Part shown: positions 32,082 through 37,048 of the stretch, piece after piece | How the letters are laid out: the number at the start of each line of letters is the position of its first letter | How positions within the stretch are numbered: the first letter of the stretch is position 1 | Source: a virus | Length of the DNA stretch: 37,048 nucleotides | Reading direction: 5' to 3' (one strand) | Virus record (IMG/VR): IMGVR_UViG_3300010883_000144 | Coordinates: 1 to 37,048 of that record | Translations under genes and position numbers: made by a program | The notes under the pieces: model-generated | Told to the model about the DNA's origin: nothing | What the model saw: only the letters and a program-made list of their open reading frames with translations | Databases searched by the model: none

Positions 32082-34982
32082 TTAAACACCGTCTCCCACG
32101 TCACGACCATTAAACCTTATGTCAGAAACGACATGCGCTGCTGACATGCCAGCCGGTCGGAGGTTAAAATCGCTATTAACGATATAAATTTTAAACTTTA
32201 CGCTCCGGCAGACGCCCAAAAAAGAGCATGTTCTTACTTTATATACATCAAGCGTCTCAATAAACGGAAACGCTGTAATTGGTACTTCTAAATCATTAAT
32301 AACAGCCGTTATGATAAAAAAGTCAGGGTACCAACCTCTCTCTCTAGACCTACCATCTAGTAAAAGCTGCCAACTTAACAAAAAATCTCCAGTATCGTAA
32401 CAGAACTGAGCAGTAAATGCTGAAGCCGTAGTCGTTGAACTTTCTGGTGTTAAAACGCCTATGTCTAGAATACCACCAGTACACACTAAATTAGAAAACG
32501 AAATTCCTGCAGAAATATCACTATTAACATAAATTTCGCGGCCGTCGCCTGTTTTTACAGTTGCGGGTAAATCACCGGACAACTTTATCGCGGAACCAAA
32601 ATACTTGCTAGTTTTTCTTTCAAAAAAAGTTTTAGACTCGAGATTAGTAACCTGCTCACTTAAGTTCAATTCATCAAGCGGGTTATTTATGATTAAATTC
32701 CAATTCATAATTAAATCTAAAGTCGTGTCTGGCATACCGATCCAAAACCTCCAACCAATGATTGGGGGAGAGCTGGCCGGGTTCTCGGCACCTGCTGGCG
32801 GATCTGGCACATCACCTAAGATCGCTTCGGGCTGAAGTATCGTATGGTGTGTTCGGGCGGGTCCCGGGGGATAACTCACAAAATTTCCCGATTTCTTATC
32901 GTAAAACTCTACCTTTAGCTCAAAAGTATTTCCCAAAGATGATAAATCTCTATTCAAGGCTGTTTCTACTGGATTAACAAAATTTGCATACGTATCATCT
33001 GTAAAAATAGATTTTAAATTATCTACTATCCTGTTAGCTATTAGTGACATTTGATCAACAGGAATATCAACGCTAGTCCAATATCCTCCCCCATTGGGAC
33101 GTTGGGTTGGTAAACTTGGCGCTGTAAGGTTTACTTGAAGGTAATCTTCTGGGAGTGTTATTATTTTTACGCTTATCACCTTAGTGAATAAATTACCGAG
33201 ATCGTCAGCGATTTGAAAATCATACCGGTATGCAACGCCCGGAATCGGATCTGCATGAGCTATAGTATCACTAGGACTTGAGGGAATGGGCATCCTGAAA
33301 CTTTCAGCACTACCGATCGAGTGACAAAACATTTTAAACACCCTAAAACCTTCGGGCATATTGCATATTTTTATTACGTTTGCAGGTTTGTATGCAGAGG
33401 GATCACCTTGCCCTCGTTCTCCCGCCGCTGGATGGGGTATTGGGCGAGGAAGTCCATCGCCTCTTAGGCCTTCTTCTTCATTCAAGCTAATAGAAAAACC
33501 AAAGACGCTTATGGTACTAGCTAGTTCTTCATTTGCAGAATAGTTTTCTAACCTGAAATATTTTCCTATCTTATCGTTCAACGTTACTTGAGATTTTATA
33601 AAATTCTCTCCGGTGTCATCATTGATTATAATATTTCTGCTTATCGTCTTGGGAGCAGAAACGTCTATTTCATCTTGTGTGTCAATGTCAAGACGACCAT
33701 CTAGGTTTATGCACTTAAAAGGAGTGTTATTAACTTTGTTTAGAGAAACTGTTCTGTGGCAGAAAAAATGTTTTAAACTGGTATCTGCAGCTTCTAGATC
33801 ATCTACAATAAACTCTTTTTCGTACGGATTATACATATTAGAAAAATGCATTGGAAACTTTGGATCTCTTCTTAAGTGTTTGGAGGGAATTGCAGAGCTG
33901 ATAGATGATCGCCACGATTCACTAATATCGTTTCTCACAATGTATTTCTGGACTGTGACTGGTGGGCCGTCGATTTGTGGTATTACTTCTCTATTCAACA
34001 ACCTGATTTTAAAATTAGCCGGCTCGACATAAGAGTGAAAAAATAAATCAAAAGAAATTCTTTTAAAGTTTGAATAAATCGTCTTCTCTACTATGTCAGA
34101 TTGGATTTTAATTTTATCAACGAAACCCCTTTCGATGGGCTGGGAAATTGCCGCAAAGAAATACATTAATAGCTTTTTCTCTTCATCAGAAAGATTGTAA
34201 AAATTTTCAGTATAGCTTGAATTAATGAGATTACTTCTAGCAAAAACGGTCATAGGATCTATTTTATCTAAAATTAATTTATGACAATGTTCTCGAAAAT
34301 TTTTATGACCGGCTTGAGGAGTAGCAACGCTCATGTGCTCTAAATTTTCGAAAATACCGTAAGCAAGAGGTAAGTAGTTAACGGGTAAGCCAGCTTGAAG
34401 ACTCGAAAAAACTTGGTGAGAATAAAGGTATATTTTTCCTTGCCTATTATTCAATTCCGGAAAATTTTTAAGAAGTTGAGCAAAGAAGTCCGAGGAGTTA
34501 GCATTAAATGAAGTCCCTTTGATTCCATCAAACGACAAAGAAGAATTTTTTGTTCTGCTTATTTCATATTTGTGAAGCTCCCTATCATTTTTTTGGCACC
34601 AGCTTAAAAACCCACGAATGCTATTGATAATCTGCTGTTCTCTTACAGATAATTTTTCTTCTAAGCACACAGTTTTTAGTTCAATTAACCCAAGCTCATC
34701 GCCACCGTCGTAACAAAATTGTAAGTTATTAATTCCCAAAGCGAGAAGAATTACGTTATAGTGAACATTAACGCTGTACGACGTAACTAGCTCGTTATCA
34801 TGGAAGGCATTCAGATCTGAGACTGCTGTTAATCTTGCAAAATCGCGTTTTAGCAAGATTGAAATATCACCGTCTTGCCACAGAGTATCGGGCAACGTTG
34901 ATGGGTCTATGACGCTTGGTCGATTGGCTTTATCAAGCTTTAGCCGGCTAAAAAGACCATCAGGTACATAAATTGCACTCAT
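32082..34982 (-). CDS. Putative virion protein with Ig/FN3-like part (966 aa)
   Basis: No family is recognised. Residues 1-480 are mixed, with long helical stretches in the first half (REQQIINSIRGFLSWCQKND near 112-131). Around 500-530 is a Gly/Pro-rich, GC-rich insert (LPRPIPHPAAGERGQGDPS). After it, a beta-rich Ig/FN3-like unit follows (IPGVAYRYDFQIADDLGN, then KVISVKIITLPEDYLQVN, about 575-620). A second Pro-rich linker lies near 705-740. The C-terminal 200 residues are beta-like (SFSNLVCTGGILDIGVL, FLLSWQLLLDGRSRERGWYP). ATG at 34982 overlaps the upstream stop by one base (TGATG) with GGGGA before it. It is placed between a LamG protein and the giant protein, so all three may form one assembly. 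Function unknown. Confidence 0.82.
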   Translation of the reverse strand: MSAIYVPDGLFSRLKLDKANRPSVIDPSTLPDTLWQDGDISILLKRDFARLTAVSDLNAFHDNELVTSYSVNVHYNVILLALGINNLQFCYDGGDELGLIELKTVCLEEKLSVREQQIINSIRGFLSWCQKNDRELHKYEISRTKNSSLSFDGIKGTSFNANSSDFFAQLLKNFPELNNRQGKIYLYSHQVFSSLQAGLPVNYLPLAYGIFENLEHMSVATPQAGHKNFREHCHKLILDKIDPMTVFARSNLINSSYTENFYNLSDEEKKLLMYFFAAISQPIERGFVDKIKIQSDIVEKTIYSNFKRISFDLFFHSYVEPANFKIRLLNREVIPQIDGPPVTVQKYIVRNDISESWRSSISSAIPSKHLRRDPKFPMHFSNMYNPYEKEFIVDDLEAADTSLKHFFCHRTVSLNKVNNTPFKCINLDGRLDIDTQDEIDVSAPKTISRNIIINDDTGENFIKSQVTLNDKIGKYFRLENYSANEELASTISVFGFSISLNEEEGLRGDGLPRPIPHPAAGERGQGDPSAYKPANVIKICNMPEGFRVFKMFCHSIGSAESFRMPIPSSPSDTIAHADPIPGVAYRYDFQIADDLGNLFTKVISVKIITLPEDYLQVNLTAPSLPTQRPNGGGYWTSVDIPVDQMSLIANRIVDNLKSIFTDDTYANFVNPVETALNRDLSSLGNTFELKVEFYDKKSGNFVSYPPGPARTHHTILQPEAILGDVPDPPAGAENPASSPPIIGWRFWIGMPDTTLDLIMNWNLIINNPLDELNLSEQVTNLESKTFFERKTSKYFGSAIKLSGDLPATVKTGDGREIYVNSDISAGISFSNLVCTGGILDIGVLTPESSTTTASAFTAQFCYDTGDFLLSWQLLLDGRSRERGWYPDFFIITAVINDLEVPITAFPFIETLDVYKVRTCSFLGVCRSVKFKIYIVNSDFNLRPAGMSAAHVVSDIRFNGRDVGDGV

Positions 34983-37048
34983 CAGTTATCCCCACTGGCA
35001 GCGGCGGCAGCGGCGGCAGCGGCAACGGCTAACAACTGAGCATCTTCATCTGACACATCTGAAAACTTTTCACTGCTCAAAGTTTCTCCAGTCACGCTGT
35101 TATCAATTAAAAACTCTATAACGAATATTGGCGTAAAATATATGTCCACGCCTGGGTTATTTTGAGACTTATCAGTGATTAATTTTCCGAAAGCAAAAAC
35201 ATGTACTAGTTCACCCACGTTCTGACGGTGGTTAACGTCACTATTCTCAGTACTTGCTACTTGGTTACTTGATTCTAAATTTTTAAAACTTCTAGTGGGA
35301 CGATATTCTTTTTGATTTGTAGTTTTCTTCCTAAAGACTCCCAAATCTCTAATCGCAAGTTTTTTAAATTTAGCTTTACCTTCGTCTAAGGAACTCTCAA
35401 ATACCTGAACAAATGTATGATTAAACTCGCTAGTCTCAGTAAATTCTATTTCTTCATCAAATTTTCGTAAATGATCAAACTGAATAGTGTTATTGTGAGG
35501 GGCACCCAAAGAATTCACAGTTCTTGTTAGGTATTGGACCATCTTATAGTTAGAATCATTAGCGCTTGGATTTAATTGATTGACAAATCCTCTTAAAACG
35601 CTTTCGGGAAGTATCGACTTAAAATTAAGATTTAACTCAGAAACATAATTATTCACGGTAGCGGCGGGGTCATTTTGATGTTCTAATTTCCAATAGAGCT
35701 TTTCTAAAGTTTGCATAAAGCCACGGTTTTCGGGATCTTCATTATCAAAGATAAAATCTTCTTTAGCGATAGGTGGCAGAAAAACGAAATTGGGAAGTCG
35801 AGTGCTAGACACGGTTAGAGGATCTTTATCTAAATCGTTATCTAAAACTTCTCCCAAATTAAAAACTGTTGCTTCATTCATAAAAAATCGACCTGCAAAT
35901 GGGCTAGGAGTTTTTCTAGATATATGATCAACTTCGCCACGGTAGTAATTTTTTCTACCGTAAACAGTTTCGATCATTGGCCACACATCATACCTAGTCT
36001 TTAAAAGGGTTGTGCCGTTGGGATCTCTTTCGTCACTCCTGCTATCATTATCATTAAGACCCCACCTTCTCACTTTAAACCCCTGCTCGTTGTTTAAAAC
36101 GTTTAGATCTAAATGACCCAGAAGCTGCAAATCTTTGTACGACTCAACAGTACCAGACATCACTAATTGAGAATTTTCTATCAACTCGTCAATCGTCAGT
36201 CTCCTAGCGCCCCGGACGAATGGAGTCTCTTTTACGTACGCCTTTAAAGAAATCGCGTAATACAGGGCAGCTTCACCGTGTATGGGATAAAAGTTGATCC
36301 ACTGCCTGGTTACCGGGTTGGCCTCTACGAGAGACGGATTCGGTGTTATGCTCGGATCGCTAAAACTATAATATAAGTTATTAGCGTCTTCTTGAAGGTA
36401 ACCGTTAATGTCATCTATCCAAAACGAATTGCCATCGCCGGAAGGAAGGGCTAGTCTTGATACTAAGTTGTAATATTCAACAAAATCATCGAAAAGACCG
36501 GAGGGAGTGTCGAAAACTGGAGGTTGATGGTCACCATCGAACGATGTCAAAAAATACTGAAACTCTTGCAAATACCCGTCGAGCCAAGTGTTGTTAGAGA
36601 ACGTAGCATCCGGCCCAGTTTCGTCTAAGTCAGTAATATCGTTTCCCAGTATCACGTCTGATATAAACTTGGGAACGAAACCTACTGGGGTTGGGTCTAA
36701 ACGTATAGATTTCTCAAGGGTTCCATCTAGGACTAAAATTATATGATTTCTATTCATTGCTAAAGAAACCCTGTGCCACTTGTTGTAAGATATATGACCC
36801 ACTATCTTGGGCTCAGCTCCATCAACCTGATAGGCGGTCGGTGATGCGGCGTTATCATAAAGAAAAAATATAAGATCAGACGCAATAGTTACGATTTTAA
36901 ACTTTTGTTTTTTGCCAGAATTCTCGTGGATGCGCCATCCCTGCATGATGGTGTTAGTTTTTGCGCCGGCTTCTTGCCTGACGTAGAACCAAGTTGAGAA
37001 TTGGTATGAATATTTTTCCTCTAAGCGTTGTCCTAAATTAGTACCTAA
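34982..37048 (-). CDS. LamG-like putative virion protein, 5' end outside window (at least 688 aa)
   Basis: The frame is open to the right edge: 34 more codons (QFSTWFYVRQEAGAK among them) precede the internal ATG at 36946, so that Met is not the true start. The visible N-terminus is a LamG/concanavalin-like jelly roll over roughly the first 150 residues: YQFSTWFYVRQ, FKIVTIASDLIFFLYDN, KWHRVSLAMNRNHIILVLDG, and WLDGYLQEFQYFLTSF, the classic strand order. The remainder is mixed and unrecognised, with a Tyr- and Asn-rich middle. The C-terminus ends in a run of nine alanines followed by SGDN, encoded by three perfect 9-base repeats. It ends by one-base overlap with the 966-aa gene. A carbohydrate-binding or structural tail/fibre role is inferred from the fold. 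Confidence 0.8.
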   Translation of the reverse strand, partial: LGTNLGQRLEEKYSYQFSTWFYVRQEAGAKTNTIMQGWRIHENSGKKQKFKIVTIASDLIFFLYDNAASPTAYQVDGAEPKIVGHISYNKWHRVSLAMNRNHIILVLDGTLEKSIRLDPTPVGFVPKFISDVILGNDITDLDETGPDATFSNNTWLDGYLQEFQYFLTSFDGDHQPPVFDTPSGLFDDFVEYYNLVSRLALPSGDGNSFWIDDINGYLQEDANNLYYSFSDPSITPNPSLVEANPVTRQWINFYPIHGEAALYYAISLKAYVKETPFVRGARRLTIDELIENSQLVMSGTVESYKDLQLLGHLDLNVLNNEQGFKVRRWGLNDNDSRSDERDPNGTTLLKTRYDVWPMIETVYGRKNYYRGEVDHISRKTPSPFAGRFFMNEATVFNLGEVLDNDLDKDPLTVSSTRLPNFVFLPPIAKEDFIFDNEDPENRGFMQTLEKLYWKLEHQNDPAATVNNYVSELNLNFKSILPESVLRGFVNQLNPSANDSNYKMVQYLTRTVNSLGAPHNNTIQFDHLRKFDEEIEFTETSEFNHTFVQVFESSLDEGKAKFKKLAIRDLGVFRKKTTNQKEYRPTRSFKNLESSNQVASTENSDVNHRQNVGELVHVFAFGKLITDKSQNNPGVDIYFTPIFVIEFLIDNSVTGETLSSEKFSDVSDEDAQLLAVAAAAAAAAASGDN
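34997..35023. repeat. Three tandem 9-bp repeats encoding a poly-Ala tail
   Basis: GGCAGCGGC is repeated three times without mismatch on the plus strand (GCCGCTGCC on the coding strand). It encodes Ala-Ala-Ala per unit within the nine-residue alanine run at the very end of the LamG-like protein. The block is GC-only except for one base per unit, in AT-rich surroundings, and can change length in frame by slippage. Confidence 0.85.

Overview
The window is a late-gene block of a T4-like (myovirus-type) tailed bacteriophage or prophage-free viral contig. The evidence is one continuous run of 23 genes, all on the minus strand, containing a gp17-type large terminase, a gp20-type portal, a gp21-type prohead protease, an acidic scaffold and the N-terminal part of a gp23-type major capsid protein in the T4 order 17-20-21-22-23. 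The coding is dense (gaps of at most 81 bases, several 1-, 4- and 8-base overlaps), the DNA looks AT-rich, and the large beta-rich virion proteins resemble those of marine T4-like phages. The host cannot be named from the sequence. No tRNA, IS element, CRISPR array or integrase was seen, and no stretch above 300 bases lacks a gene.

Layout in the direction of transcription (high to low coordinates). (1) 37048-18629: large putative virion proteins. A LamG-like protein cut by the window edge is followed by a 966-aa protein, a giant 3005-aa protein, a 768-aa protein with FN3-like folds, a 231-aa protein and a 441-aa protein. (2) 18616-16076: an 846-aa LamG-containing protein whose C-terminus is related to that of the 441-aa protein. 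(3) 16059-11136: a DNA-processing cassette of a RuvC-like resolvase, a zinc-finger/TOPRIM primase, a single-chain fusion of Mre11/SbcD nuclease with Rad50/SbcC ATPase (T4 gp47 + gp46), and a small Cys-rich protein. (4) 11126-6093: a 122-aa unknown, the large terminase, and the portal interrupted by a 354-aa intein with an HNH homing endonuclease. (5) 6073-1: a 277-aa unknown, the prohead protease, five small head-region proteins, the scaffold, and the major capsid protein running off the left edge.

How it may work together: the scaffold and small core proteins would direct capsid assembly on the portal, the protease would mature the head at (L/I)xE sites (a candidate LRE/A site is visible in the capsid protein), and the terminase would pump DNA through the portal. 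Placing resolvase, Mre11-Rad50 and primase directly upstream of the terminase fits coupling of recombination-dependent replication and branch removal to packaging. The most unusual items are the Mre11-Rad50 fusion, the portal intein, the 9-kb single gene, and a strong GC hairpin inside an otherwise AT-rich head gene.
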